64,000 nucleotides of DNA, taken from NCBI GenBank assembly GCA_963693305.1, contig OY855908.1, positions 29,274,305-29,338,304 of the forward strand, read 5' to 3'. Position 1 is the stretch's first letter. Each line of letters starts with the position of its first letter. Origin of the DNA: Meandrina meandrites (taxonomy: Eukaryota > Cnidaria > Anthozoa > Scleractinia > Meandrinidae). The notes below the pieces were generated by a model. It saw only the letters and a program-made list of their open reading frames with translations, did no database searches and was not told where the DNA came from. A program made the translations under genes and the position numbers. This document shows, piece after piece, positions 1 through 10,068 of the stretch.

Positions 1-1577
1 CCGTTAGGAAAAGTGAATTGTTAGTTACTGAAATGTTGAGTTTATAGTGAGTTCTTTTTTCATATGGCGACCTTTTATACAGTGAAAGAGGTTTGTTAAA
101 CCAGAGAGTGTTTCTAAAGTTATTCTGTAATGTTACATGTTGCAGTTTGTCTATAATTTTCCCATACATACGGGAATCATGATAATTCTCCGTAAGTAAA
201 ACTAAAATAGTAACCGTTTATATAGGTGTTTTCTGTTTTGTATATTTTCCGTTCAAAATTCCTGAGTTACAATTAATAAACTTACATATGCTTTAGTTGA
301 TTACATGTCAGTTACAATTGATGAAGGAGCTAGAAAACAGCGTTCGAGGTTACTTTCCCCAAAGTCATTACTTATATGTAGCATAGATAGTGACACTTAA
401 TTGAAAGCGAAAAATAAGGCAGATAATTAATCTTCCTTGAAATTTTCAAAACTGTCACAGTGTTAGAACTACGGTAAAACTGTCACCTCAACATTATGGA
501 CAATAAATTCGCTAACATTAAAACAATTAAGACTGACGTTACCAGTGATACATTTAACACTTAAAACACTCGTACAGACCATACGAATCTTACGTTGCGT
601 TACAGATTACGTCTTTTTCATGTTCCAAACTCCCGTTACCATTGCTTTCAAACCATCAACGGGCGAGAATTCTTTCAGTTGTTGAATTAAAAAAATAGAA
701 CTTGGTTATCCCTTCAAAGACTCAGTCTGAGAGTCTGGGGACTCTCTCTTGAGCGGTGACGTCGACTTTGCGCGGTTTTTACGACTATTTTGCTTTATGC
801 AAAACAGGGGTTTAGATGGGGCTTTTTCCGTTCCTGTTAAGGAGGCTCACAACGGTTTCCAGCAATTTCGAGCTCTTAAACTTTGATGGGCCAGTACTAC
901 AAATCTTTATCAGGTGCTGCTACAATAATGATATCAAACAAATTTCCAATCAAATTCCCAATGGTCATTTTCATGACGTCATTGGTTACTATAGCAACAG
1001 TTTGACGTGTTAAAAGCACCCTTTATTTTCCCTTTAAGTGCTTATAACTCAAAAACGAGTCCGGTGACCCCCATTTTTTATTATTGAATAATGCTTGGCA
1101 TGTTAGGGTACAACTTTTTGCAAAGTTTAAAAAATTTCTCCGGAGCGGGTTCAGAGCCACCTTAAATTTCCGAAAATTTAAGTTGATCGATAATCCAGAT
1201 TAATGAATTGTTTTTACCATTTGTTCGTAGTGTTCGTAAACGGGGTTGACAACTTCAGTTACTACAAAGTTTGCATTTTGACCGTACGTTTCAAAAATCG
1301 TCCTGACCGTAAATTCAAAGGAATTTAATTTACGTCGAGGTGGCGAATAATATGAATCGTCTCGAATCTTCGCCAAAATGTTGATTATTGATTCACAGTT
1401 AACACTCAAGCAATTGTTTTGTTGACTGTGTTAATTGGAGGATTGTTCACTGATTGTTTGGGCTTGTGGATCATATTAATTAGTGGCCGGGTATTCTAAA
1501 TTTTAGCCGAAACCAGCATCAATCAGGCAATCACCAACAATGTCAGTCTTTTTACTCGGACGGTCACACCAGACAAA
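1..1577. repeat. Segmental duplication block A, copy 1 (3' flank of an upstream unit)
   Basis: This stretch is nearly identical to 36418-38012 from its first base (CCGTTAGGAAAAGTGAATTG). Its first ~385 bases recur at 9327-9620, 26756-27027, 38452-38830 and 49896-50285. In the array these sequences always follow a zinc-finger gene, so I take this as the 3' flank of a gene lying before the window. Homology to 36418 breaks at about 1577, where copy 1 runs on into the promoter block and copy 2 jumps into another repeat. Small open frames at 816-1013 and 1200-1409 are discussed separately or rejected. No other gene is seen. Confidence 0.85.
1200..1409 (-). CDS. Hypothetical 69-residue open frame, possibly a gene relic
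   Basis: I do not recognise this product. It has a mixed, protein-like composition (for example SPPRRKLNSFEF and YEHYEQMV). The duplicate at about 37620-37830 keeps much of the sequence but has small deletions that break the frame, so there is no sign of selection on both copies. It has no signal peptide or membrane segment. It may be a fragment of an old exon carried by block A, or chance. Confidence 0.15.
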   Translation of the reverse strand: MSVNCESIINILAKIRDDSYYSPPRRKLNSFEFTVRTIFETYGQNANFVVTEVVNPVYEHYEQMVKTIH

Positions 1578-1890
1578 CTGTTGTGTGCAATTGCCCTTTT
1601 CACGTTTTACTTTTTTACTTGCATAACAATAAATTCACCTCGGTTGCGAAACAGTTTCCGGTAGAAACTACAAAATTGCCCGAGATCCTTGGTTTTTGGT
1701 GAATGATCTCATTCGCTCCTGGGTCTCTATAAAGGCTTTTCTCGCGTCCCAACATGCTGCGTTAGGTTTTAGTACCTGCAAACCCATAGAAAGTGTGTTA
1801 ATTTTAATACTTGTTAAAACAAGCATTGGCGTCGCTTATTTCTGCCCAAGCTCGGCACCTCCGATGTTCCCGCTCTTCAGCGTTCCAGCA
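1578..1890 (+). promoter_or_regulatory. Putative core promoter of ZNF-a
   Basis: This region is conserved upstream of the putative first exon in four units (about 14640-14940, 40590-40880 and 59250-59530). It includes CTCTATAAAGGC at about 1726-1737, a good TATA-box candidate. The 59395 copy also has TATAAAG, the 40731 copy reads TGTAAAG, and the 14800 copy has lost it. Promoter function is inferred from position and conservation only. Confidence 0.4.
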
Positions 1891-2017
1891 TTCCAGCATT
1901 CCAGCGGTATAGTTTTCGGACGCTGAAGACTGGGCCCCAGTGTACTTGTTGTAATGGCGGCGTACATGTGTGATTTGTTGTAGAAGACGCTGTCGCCGTT
2001 TTAACGGTTTTATAAAG
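1870..2017 (+). other. Putative noncoding exon 1 of ZNF-a with splice donor
   Basis: The block starts with a short GTTCCAGC-type tandem repeat, then the palindrome CTGGGCCCCAG and the YY1-like AATGGCGGC. It ends in TATAAAG|GTAAGAGAG, a near-consensus donor with GT at 2018-2019. An ATG inside the YY1 motif would open only a short upstream frame of about nine codons. Six copies of the block exist in the window, and all keep AAG|GTRAG. With the acceptor at 6405-6406 this would define a 4.4-kb first intron. The transcription start is not known. Confidence 0.5.
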
Positions 2018-2516
2018 GTAAGAGAGTCTTTTAGAATACATTTTTCCCTATCCAGAGCTGTTGAATACAGATCACCGATATCAATGTCACTGAATAGGAG
2101 TACACAGCTCGAAATAACCGCAGATCAGTCGCCGCTCGCCGGTCACAAAACAATCATTCTCCTAATGTAGTGTAGGAATATTCGCCGAGATTCACTTAGT
2201 CTGAGCCGTTTTTAGTATAATTTTTGGAGGTGGCTATCAAGATATCATAAAAGGCAAAATAACGAAAGAAAAAATATAAATAGCAGACATAACTGTTGCC
2301 TTGCATACATGTTACAAACAGGGTTAATATACATTGATTGATTGCAAATCAAAGGGAACAGAAGAAACATTTCAAACATGATAATCACCCGGTATTTTTT
2401 TTTGACCCTTGCTAACTTATCTTCTTGAAATGAGTGGCTCTGGTCTGAAGAGAATTAAAATTTTAGTCACTATGACACAGTTTGTCATTGTGCTGGATAT
2501 TTTGCATATGGTAATA

Positions 2517-4226
2517 CCAAGCCTGGACAGTATCAATAAACCAATAATCAATATCAGTCGATATCGATTCCAATAACAATCGATAGAAATCGATAAAGAA
2601 GTGAAGCCTTGAGTTTGATTGATATTGATTTCATAACGATAACCATAACAATTGATTTATCGAATGTTATTGATTATTACTGATTGTTATCAGAAATGAA
2701 TCTGAATAAGTGAATGATTTTACAAGTTAATCATTGACACAATGTTGTCTGTATGGTTCTATTGAGTCATTCAATCATCATAGTATGTAATTGTTTCACA
2801 AAATACTATCAGAACAAAAACGATAACAGGAACAATTTGGTATTTTTGTTGATCTTCAGCTTAAGCAGAGTTCATAATACAGGAAGAAGTAGTAGTTGCG
2901 GCCAAAGTAGTGGCGTGCAATCCTCGGCTAGTCTCGTTATAGCAATGCCATAAAGATGAAGCAGAATAAATAGCAAAATCAGTTTTTTTATGATTTCAAT
3001 TAGTTGATATAATATAAAAAAAATTAAGAATAAAGCACAAAGTATGCCTGGAGTAAGCAAGAAATAAAAAAAAATCCAGGAGCACAGCAGGAAATATGAT
3101 ATCTTATGCCAAAAGTGGAGGGCTACAATTGTTCATGCATATATTGCATTGAGTTTGCCGATTTGCTATGCAGGATTGCCACAAGAGATGTACAGGAAGC
3201 AGTAGATAATGCTTGAATTAGTGGACATGTGAAATATTTTAAAATGCCAGAAAACCAAGTGGAATGAACACTCTGCCTTGACTAGATGATGACTAAATGC
3301 CAATTAATGGCTTTCTCACATATAGAGGATATTACATGGTGGTTCAAAGATATGAATTTTATGTTCGAGTGGCAGAAATGAGTGAGATATCATTTTTGCC
3401 ACGAGAACATAAAAATCATATCTTTGAGCCAACGTGTAATGTTCGTTTTATCATATGGAGACCAGATGTGGTTGATATCGCCGATTTTTATTTCATTGTT
3501 TTCGAATAATCGAGCCAGCTCTACAAATTACTGTTCGTCTTCATAGAAAACACGAAGCACCTGTGTCGGGGATATACAAACACTAACTAAATTCTAATCA
3601 AACAACATACATGAAATACTTGTTAACTAAATAACGTAACACATAAGAACTGAAAACGTCACTTTGACTTGAATCCGAGGCGGCAATGTCTTGACGGCCG
3701 ATAGGTTTCGACTGCTTTTTTCTTCTTCTTTACAACATCTTGCACTTTGCGAAATTCTTTCTTTTTCCTCGCTTAGTTAAACAAATTAAACCTGATTGTC
3801 GATGCTTGCTAACAATAACAAAGGACACAAGAAACCAAGTTCATTCAACAAAGTAGAAAAGGCACTAGTCGTGACGTCAATGAGTGATATGACACTTGCA
3901 AGCGTGTCATACGGAAAATACGCCACTTGGGTCCCGGATGGAGTGGCGTATGGATTCTACGAGTGGTTTAGTTCCCAGTAAAACACTCTCTTCCATATAA
4001 TGAATTTGTTTACTAGATAGCAACGCCAGTCTTCAGTAATATGTTTGAAACAAATATTGCTTTGGATTATTCAATCATTATCAATTGTTTTTGTTTTTTG
4101 CCAATCCATATTTTTCTTCTGTGAGTTCAATATTGTTATTAATTACTGATATCAATCGATAGCAATCAGCAATTGATATTGATTGATTTCCAAATATCGA
4201 TTTCTACAGATTGACCACGCCTGGGG
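2517..4226. mobile_element. 1.7-kb DNA element with TAATA target duplication and ATCGAT-rich ends
   Basis: Both ends carry inverted CCAGGC-type termini flanked by TAATA (2512-2516 and 4227-4231). The subterminal regions (about 2520-2700 and 4130-4200) are dense in ATCGAT and ATTGAT motifs. Copies exist at 15602-17336 (interrupted), about 22119-23210 (partial) and up to 42411 (partial). The intron copy at about 62875 reads straight through as ATCTGATAATAACAAT, which looks like an empty site. No transposase is seen, so it is probably non-autonomous. Confidence 0.6.
3318..3999. mobile_element. Nested ~680-bp foldback-containing MITE
   Basis: This lies inside the 2517-4226 element and is shared with the ZNF-e intron (about 41498-42182). 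It is missing from the ZNF-b intron, where the sequence runs CTTTCTCATAGTATTTG without it (about 16400). The ends approximate ATTACATGG and its complement. A hairpin at 3338-3430 (AAGATATGAATTTTATGTTC and an inverted partner) creates the small open frame 3297-3509. The frame at 3796-3981 is also part of the repeat. The exact boundaries are uncertain. Confidence 0.5.
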
Positions 4227-5455
4227 TAATAACAAAAATAGATTAGTCTCTCTTGTTGTACTTGCAATTGATTGAAAATTAATACTGAGCAAAGTCTATG
4301 AGAAGAATGCTAAAACATCACATACCCCTGTGGCCCATCATAAGCAGCAACCCCCTTGTGTTTAATAGCCTGCCCCCAACAAAACCTTTACACTGACAGC
4401 TGGTATAATTTGCTCTTGAAAATGAGGGGTGGTACATGGACTAGGTCCATGAGGTGGTCAATGGACTGTGTCCACAGGGGTTGTCGTCATATCTGGTTTG
4501 CTATTCACGCTAACCAAAGTGCCAGTCTGTAGTCTGCATTTGTTGACACTGACTTTTTGCAGGTCTTTTTGGTGTTAAAAGGCCTAGGTAATCATTTTCC
4601 AAAATTCCTAGTGTTCCAGATATTGTGATAGTGATTCCTTTCAAATAAAAGAAAATTTCAGTCATTAAAATTTCTGCCATGTTTGCTAGTGACAGTGGCT
4701 TTGTAGGCAAAGTCTGACAATGTTGTTCACAGGACATGTGAGGGCATAGGACTTTATTTCTGCAGTTGCATGATTTATTGGACTTTGACTCAACACCAAT
4801 GTCAGTGATAAAGCCACTGTTACTATGACACTAAGCAAAAGGGAAGTTAATATTGACGTGCAGACCAAAGTTTGAAAACTCAGTTCAACAACCACAAGCT
4901 TTCATTGAAGCGTCACAAGCATTTACACAACACTGGGCTATTAAAATACGTCTGGGACCTAAAGGACCAATTTCTCAATCAAGTGTCAGTTTTCATGTAA
5001 GCAAGTCCATTGAAGGGAAACCAGTCACACTGCAATAATTATTATCAAGGCTGATTAAATTAAGAAAGGCAGAATAAAATTTCATATCATAAAGGCTGAA
5101 TAAATTAAGAAAGGCTGAATATAGCTTCATATAATTTATTGCCCATTAAGTTACCAATGCTCAAACCAATGTACCACATGATTGACGTTTATGTATTGTT
5201 TCCTTTGTTCCGTTTTATTGGTTAATTTGATTACTTGATTTTTTGCCCTATCTGGATTTGCATCAGTATATTTTACCCGTTTACATGTTTGCAAGCCAAC
5301 ATTTGCACATTCTTTTAAATGTTTTATTTTGTTGTTTTGCCTTTCGTGATATTCATCTCTGAAAATTATACTAAAACAATTATTTGCCTCATTCATAGTG
5401 AATCTCAGGGAATAATAGTTATTGTTAAATATTGATGATGTATGGGTTGTTTTCT
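4227..5455. repeat. Intron block shared by array units
   Basis: The block recurs at 17337-18769, 42412-43638 and, in part, 62886-63351. It includes ATGGACTAGGTCCATGAGGT-like sequence near 4436 and AAGGCTGATTAAATTAAGAA at about 5048, a unit that is amplified in the ZNF-b intron. Minus-strand open frames such as 4510-4737 recur in several copies, but with changing starts and lengths. I see no convincing exon. Confidence 0.7.
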
Positions 5456-5668
5456 GGGAGGTGTGGTGGCCTAATGGTTAGTGTGCTTGACTCCGCATTG
5501 AGCGGACTGGATTCGAGCCCTGGCTAGAATCAGTTCATTGTGCTCTTGTGTAAGACAATTAGCTCTCGTGGTGCATCTCTCTGCCCAGGTGTATAACTGG
5601 GTACTGGTGAATTTCTTGCTGGGGTAACCCTGCAATGGTTCAGCCTCACATCTATTGGGGAGGAGGGG
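5456..5668 (+). mobile_element. tRNA-derived SINE, ZNF-a intron
   Basis: It begins GGGAGGTGTGGTGGCC and carries an A-box-like TGGCCTAATGGTTAGTG and a B-box-like GGATTCGAGCCC, the internal RNA polymerase III promoter of tRNA-derived SINEs. The body continues through CCCAGGTGTATAACTGGGTA. Orthologous positions in the ZNF-b intron (18770) and ZNF-e intron (43639) hold the same insertion, so it predates those duplications. It has no tRNA 3' half, so it is not a tRNA gene. Confidence 0.7.
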
Positions 5669-6459
5669 AGACATACTGATAAACTTAAAATACTAGTAAA
5701 AATGTTCTTGTAATCTCTATTTCGGATCATTCCAAGGCCATTCTTTATTACTTTCCTAAACACCCAAGCTTCAACGCATTCAAAAGTCTGCAGTACGTCT
5801 TGCCATGAGATGCAAACTTTCAGAAAGTGTGATACCATTTTAAAGGAACCAAGACTTGCTCCCAGTTGAGCGCAGAAATGATTTTAAGATTCTACTTATA
5901 ATTTATAAAATCTTGCATGACCAATCCACTGACTACCTGGAATCTCTTATTTAGGAATGTTGTCCACCGAAGTTACGATGGGCAGTTACGATGGCAGCGC
6001 TTTTTCTTTTGCCGCACCAAAAGTCCATACCCGGGGACATTAAGAAAGCAAAGACCTTTTAGCTCTGTTTCAAAAATAGTCTTGGCGCACAACCTGTCAC
6101 AAGTTTTACTTTACTTTACATAGGTATTCGCTTTGTAATTTTCTTCATAAAAATTCAAGGCTGTTTTCTTTTTATATCGTGAGAAGTTGACAACTCTCTC
6201 TCTCTCTAGTTTTCCAAACGTTCACAACAATTTCTACCTGGTCGTTTCATAAATTATGAAAACAATGTATCAAGGATAGTTTTGAAATACAGAGAGTGTG
6301 TACCAGGGCTCCTTCCCCTTTCCTTGTTCTCTCCATGAGTACAGGTTTTGACTGACCGACCCACCGCCTGATCACTGATACCAATTTTCTGCAATCATTT
6401 TCTTAGGAATACGCAGAAGCATCCACCTTGACATCAGAGTTTACTTAACTAACAACGCC

Positions 6460-7761
6460 ATGCCTCGCCTGAAGGGTGCCAAATGTTACGCTCCTGCTGG
6501 CGATAACGAAAATGTTACTGGACATGAAGTGATAGGGAATATGCCAGTTTACAAGCATCGTGAACAAACACATAGTGGATTGAAGCGGTATGCATGCAAG
6601 TATTGTAAAAAGCGTTTTAACCATTCAAAAGATTGCAAGAACCATGAACGAACACATACAGGAGAGAAGCCGTACACATGCAAGCACTGTAATAAGAGCT
6701 TTAGCCGGTCGTCAAATTGCAAGACTCACGAACGAACACATACAGGGGAGAAGCCGTTTTCATGCAAGCATTGCAATAAGTGCTTTAGCACTTTGACTCA
6801 TCGCAAGACACACGAACGAACACATACAGGAGAGAAGCCGTTTTCATGTAAGCATTGTAAAAAGAGCTTTAGCGCTGTATCAGCCCGTAAGACACATGAA
6901 CGAACACATACAGGAGAGAAGCCGTTTTCATGTAAGCATTGTAAAAAGAGGTTTAGCGATGTATCAGCCCGTAAGAAACATGAACGGACACATACAGGAG
7001 AGAAGCCGTTTTCATGTAAGCATTGTAATAAGTGCTTTAGCATCTCGACGAATTGCAAGACGCACGAACGAACACATACAGGAGAGAAGCCGTACACATG
7101 CAAGCACTGTAAAAAGAGCTTTAGCGATGTATCAGCCTGCAAGGCACATGAACGATTACATACAGGAGAGAAGCCGTACATATGCAAGCACTGTAATAAG
7201 AGCTTTAGCGAATCGTCAAGTTGCAGGAAACATGAACGAACACATACAGGAGAGAAGCCGTTTTCATGCAAGCACTGTAATAAGAGCTTTAGTCAATCGT
7301 CAAATTGCATGAAACACGAACGAACACATACAGGAGAGAAGCCGTTTTCATGCAAGCATTGTAATAAGAGCTTTAGCCAATCGTCAAATTGCAAGACACA
7401 CGAACGAACACATACAGGAGAGAAGCCGTTTTCATGCAAACATTGTAATGAGTGCTTCACCCAATCGTCACTTTGCAAGAGACATGACCGAACACACACG
7501 GGGGTGAAACCATACTCATGCAAGCACTGTAATAAGAGCTTTACCCGATCATCAAACTGCAAGACCCATGAAAAGCGACACCTTCAAGAACCAACAGCAA
7601 CTTCCTTTGGGAAAAAGTCCCGTATATTGTCCTCCTTGACTGAAGTGAATTCAAGCCAAGTTGAAAGCCTCACCTGTTGGATTTGTCAGGAAGAATTTAG
7701 CAGTAAGGCATGTATCGTCCAACATTACGATGATCATATGAGAAATGTAATGCCAACGTAA
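6460..7761 (+). CDS. ZNF-a: polydactyl C2H2 zinc-finger protein, 12 fingers plus tail finger
   Basis: The 433-residue product is a likely nuclear DNA-binding protein. Residues 1-43 are a leader shared by the whole array. Twelve tandem C2H2 fingers follow from residue 44 to 374, each a 28-residue module with TGEKP-type linkers (TGVKP before the last). Residues 375-433 form a conserved tail with one more C2H2-like unit, CWIC at 406-409 and H422/H426. Predicted helix positions -1, 2, 3 and 6 vary between fingers, as expected for different DNA targets. Helix position 4 is Cys or Arg, never the usual Leu. The ATG has a good context (GCCATGC) and sits about 54 nt after the putative acceptor; no stop separates the two, so an upstream start cannot be excluded. 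No KRAB, BTB or SCAN domain is present. Targets are unknown. Confidence 0.9.
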   Translation: MPRLKGAKCYAPAGDNENVTGHEVIGNMPVYKHREQTHSGLKRYACKYCKKRFNHSKDCKNHERTHTGEKPYTCKHCNKSFSRSSNCKTHERTHTGEKPFSCKHCNKCFSTLTHRKTHERTHTGEKPFSCKHCKKSFSAVSARKTHERTHTGEKPFSCKHCKKRFSDVSARKKHERTHTGEKPFSCKHCNKCFSISTNCKTHERTHTGEKPYTCKHCKKSFSDVSACKAHERLHTGEKPYICKHCNKSFSESSSCRKHERTHTGEKPFSCKHCNKSFSQSSNCMKHERTHTGEKPFSCKHCNKSFSQSSNCKTHERTHTGEKPFSCKHCNECFTQSSLCKRHDRTHTGVKPYSCKHCNKSFTRSSNCKTHEKRHLQEPTATSFGKKSRILSSLTEVNSSQVESLTCWICQEEFSSKACIVQHYDDHMRNVMPT

Positions 7762-8964
7762 ATGACATTTTGAGCCAAGGAGCCCTTCTGTCGATCTGTC
7801 CCGTCTGTCGGCTTGAAATCTGTAAAAGAAACACAAATTCCCATTGGGTACGTTTCCACTGGGAAAACGGGAATACCTTTTCAGCAATTTTATTTCCGAT
7901 ATTTTCTATCGGAACGAACGGAAAAGTCGTGTTCCATTTGCATCCCAACCCTAATTTGCGGAAATTTTTGTAAATGGTTAAACCCCACAGGTCTCTTTTT
8001 TTTTTCTTCTTCTTCTTCTTCTTCTTCCTCTTGGGTTAATTTCTACCTTTTGTCACCTTTTCAAGCATACATGTAATATATCAGCGAATTTTTTTGCAGC
8101 TGCCATAAACGCTGCCATGATAAAGCGCTTGTTGATTTGCAGTTTGAGCTTGTATTATCATGTGATTACACATTGATAAATTTGTTTTGCTCATTTTGTC
8201 ATTTTCTGTGGCAAGGTTTTCTATTAAGTGTGACGTTATTTTCAACAAACGTGTACAAATAGGAATGCGCGTATTTAGCAGGTTTAGACTTTTAATGAAG
8301 ACGTTGTTAGACTGACAGATGAAAAAAGCTCGTTCACTAATTACCCGTTTCACGTTATCTCAATGTTTTTCGTCTTTTTCTTTTCTTCTTATCAAGCGGC
8401 TTGTCAGTGACAGGTTTATAAAAATGAGATAAAAGCTTTTCTTGTTGCTCACGCCATTTATTTAAATCGGAGACAGCATTTAAAAGATCTCATTATTATG
8501 ATTCATTATTTTATCTTTATTATTATTCTCATTATTCTGATATCTATAAGCTATCATTGTTTGGGTAAAGTAGATGTGCTGTTAGCTAACCTTATTAGAC
8601 TTACTGGTATTGGATATAAGTATTTGAAAAACCTGCAATGCCCGATTCCCTGTATGACGCTCGCCTGCAGGGATTCACGGTAGTTGTATTCATCGTTGCT
8701 AAGTCTTGTGCATGGTTTGATGAATACATCTACCATGATTCCCTGCAGGCGCGCGCCATAGAGGGAATCGGGCATTAGCATGTTAATGGATTCTGTGTAC
8801 AGTGCAGTCTTATCATTAGTTTTAAAAAATTAAAAAAAATTAAAAAGTAGATTATTGTATTAGTTTTCAATTTCGTGCGTTACGGCTTCGTTTCATGTGT
8901 CTCATGTCCACGTGTTTAATGCTCAAAGTGCTTGCACTGTACAAAGAATATATGGTAGGGTGGA
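7762..8964. repeat. 3' flank of ZNF-a, conserved with ZNF-d
   Basis: This matches 35010-36046 closely, starting with the shared GTCTGTCGGCTTGAAATC. The flanks of ZNF-c and ZNF-e instead share a longer version with about 700 extra bases (24750-25680 and 48300-48960). A CTT microsatellite lies at about 8003-8030. The likely 3' UTR is in here, but no clear polyadenylation site could be picked. No gene is seen. Confidence 0.7.
8638..8775. mobile_element. 138-bp foldback hairpin element
   Basis: The ends are ATGCCCGATTCCC and its exact complement GGGAATCGGGCAT. The arms pair for about 57 bases around a loop of about 24. The sister flank at about 35878 and the one at about 49350 lack it (CCTGCAAGTATTGTG and CCTGCAAGTGTTGTG). 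No clear target duplication is visible. Confidence 0.65.
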
Positions 8965-9303
8965 CGCTATTAGGGACCTTTAGATCGGAGTACGATATCG
9001 AGTACGAGGACGGCTTTCGAATTTCAATTCAGTTACGTTCCCAGAGCCCTCACCCCTCTCTATTGCTGACCAGATGAAAAGAGATTTGGTATGAGGTTGT
9101 TTTCAAATGTGATAAGCGAAAGCATAAGCACTACGTGTAAACAGTCGTGTTCCTGCTCCGATCTGAAGGTCTCTTTTGCTTCAGCCAGTGTTAGGATTTT
9201 ATCACCTGGTCTGATTTTACCTAACCTCCTATGCAGACATTTCTTTGGCTCGTCACGCACTCCACCGCAACATTCGCCGAGGAGGAGTGCGTGACGAACC
9301 AAA
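8965..9303. repeat. R2 block, copy 1, with two inverted repeats
   Basis: Five copies lie downstream of array genes (here, 26365, 36047, 38087 and 49523). An outer pair, GACCTTTAGATCGGAG near 8970 and its inverted partner near 9175, spans about 200 bases. A tight hairpin at 9244-9303 pairs TTTGGCTCGTCACGCACTCC with its complement with one mismatch. Weak open frames of 67-86 codons occur on both strands. The block could be an old MITE or part of the 3' UTR. Confidence 0.65.
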
Positions 9304-9620
9304 AGTAGCAGACTGTTGAATCAGTCCGTTAGGAAAAGTGAATTGTTAGTTACCGGTATTGTTGAGTTTATATTGAGTTCTTGTTTCATATGGCGACCTT
9401 TCATATAGTGAAAGAGGTTTATTTATTTAGTAAAACTAAAATAGTAACCGTTTATATAGGTGTTCTCTGTTTTGTATATTTTCCTTTGAAAATTCCTGAG
9501 TTGCAATTAATAAACCTACATATGTTTAAGTTAATTACTTGTCAGTTCCAATTGATGAAGGAGCTACAAAACAGCGTTCAAGGTTATTTTTCCCAAAATC
9601 ATTACTTATATGTAGCATAG
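9304..9620. repeat. R3 flank block, copy at ZNF-a
   Basis: This is the array flank that starts CCGTTAGGAAAAGTG. It matches positions 1-385 apart from short internal deletions and is interrupted at about 9620 by the LINE below. No gene is seen. Confidence 0.7.
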
Positions 9621-9633
9621 CTACATATAAGTC

Positions 9634-10014
9634 CAGAACTTTGCCTGTAGGATTGTTTGTGGGGCCCAGAAATACGACCATGTGACTCCCCTTCTCAGGC
9701 AACTCAACTGGCTCCCAGTAAAACAACACTTATATTATCGTGATTCAATTGTGGCATTTAAATGTATGAATTGCCTTGCCCCGGAGTACCTGTCTGATCA
9801 GTTCACTAAGCGCTCATCCATATCAACCTACAAAACCAGAAACTCGCAGTTGTTAAACATTCCTCTTTTTAGAACTGCAGGTGGACAAAGAACCTTTTAT
9901 TATAGAATAGTATCGATCTGGAACGCCCTGCCGCAAAATTTAAAGTTAAGCCAGTCGTTAGCGCAATTCAGGAACAAATTGAGGAAGACACTTTTAATGA
10001 ATTGTCATTAGCTT
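9634..10014 (+). pseudogene. LINE reverse transcriptase, C-terminal fragment
   Basis: From 9634 the frame reads QNFACRIVCGAQKYDHVTPL, then LNWLPV, RNSQLLNIPLF and FYYRIVSIWNALP. This is the conserved stretch after the thumb of CR1/L2/Jockey-type LINE reverse transcriptases. About 126 residues remain; a full ORF2 would be about 900-1000. The catalytic polymerase motifs and the endonuclease are missing through 5' truncation. The natural stop is at about 10012-10014. It is not functional by itself. Confidence 0.75.
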
Positions 10015-10068
10015 AACTTAGTTTAACTTTAGGAATATAACTTTTGCAATTAATTTTGAATATTTATT

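Larger units (their letters stand above)
2018..6406 (+). other. Putative intron 1 of ZNF-a, mostly repeats
   Basis: The interval lies between the conserved donor and the acceptor TTTTCTTAG at 6398-6406. It holds a 1.7-kb element (2517-4226), a block shared with the other introns (4227-5455), a tRNA-like SINE (5456-5668) and a terminal part conserved in the array (5700-6406). A second possible acceptor, a CT run ending in AG, lies at about 6195-6210. Open frames of 60-100 codons here recur in several introns but look like repeats, not exons. Confidence 0.45.

Noticed and set aside
816..1013. 65-codon frame MGLFPFLLRRLTTVSSNF, also at 37250
   Set aside because: It is short, diverges by frameshift after ~30 codons in the second copy, and lies in a repeat flank.
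3297..3509. 70-codon frame conserved at 41476-41691 (RYEFYVRVAEMSEISFLP)
   Set aside because: It lies across a hairpin in a nested MITE shared by descent between two introns. Conservation follows from duplication, and the peptide half-repeats because of the palindrome.
4510..4737. Minus-strand frame MSCEQHCQTLPTKPLSLANM, recurring at 17618 and 63064
   Set aside because: It lies in a duplicated intron block. The C-terminal half differs between copies by frame changes, so there is no sign of coding constraint.
5456..5540. Possible tRNA gene from clear A- and B-box matches
   Set aside because: The sequence after the B box does not form an acceptor stem, and the same tRNA-like head with a long unrelated body occurs four times, as in a SINE.
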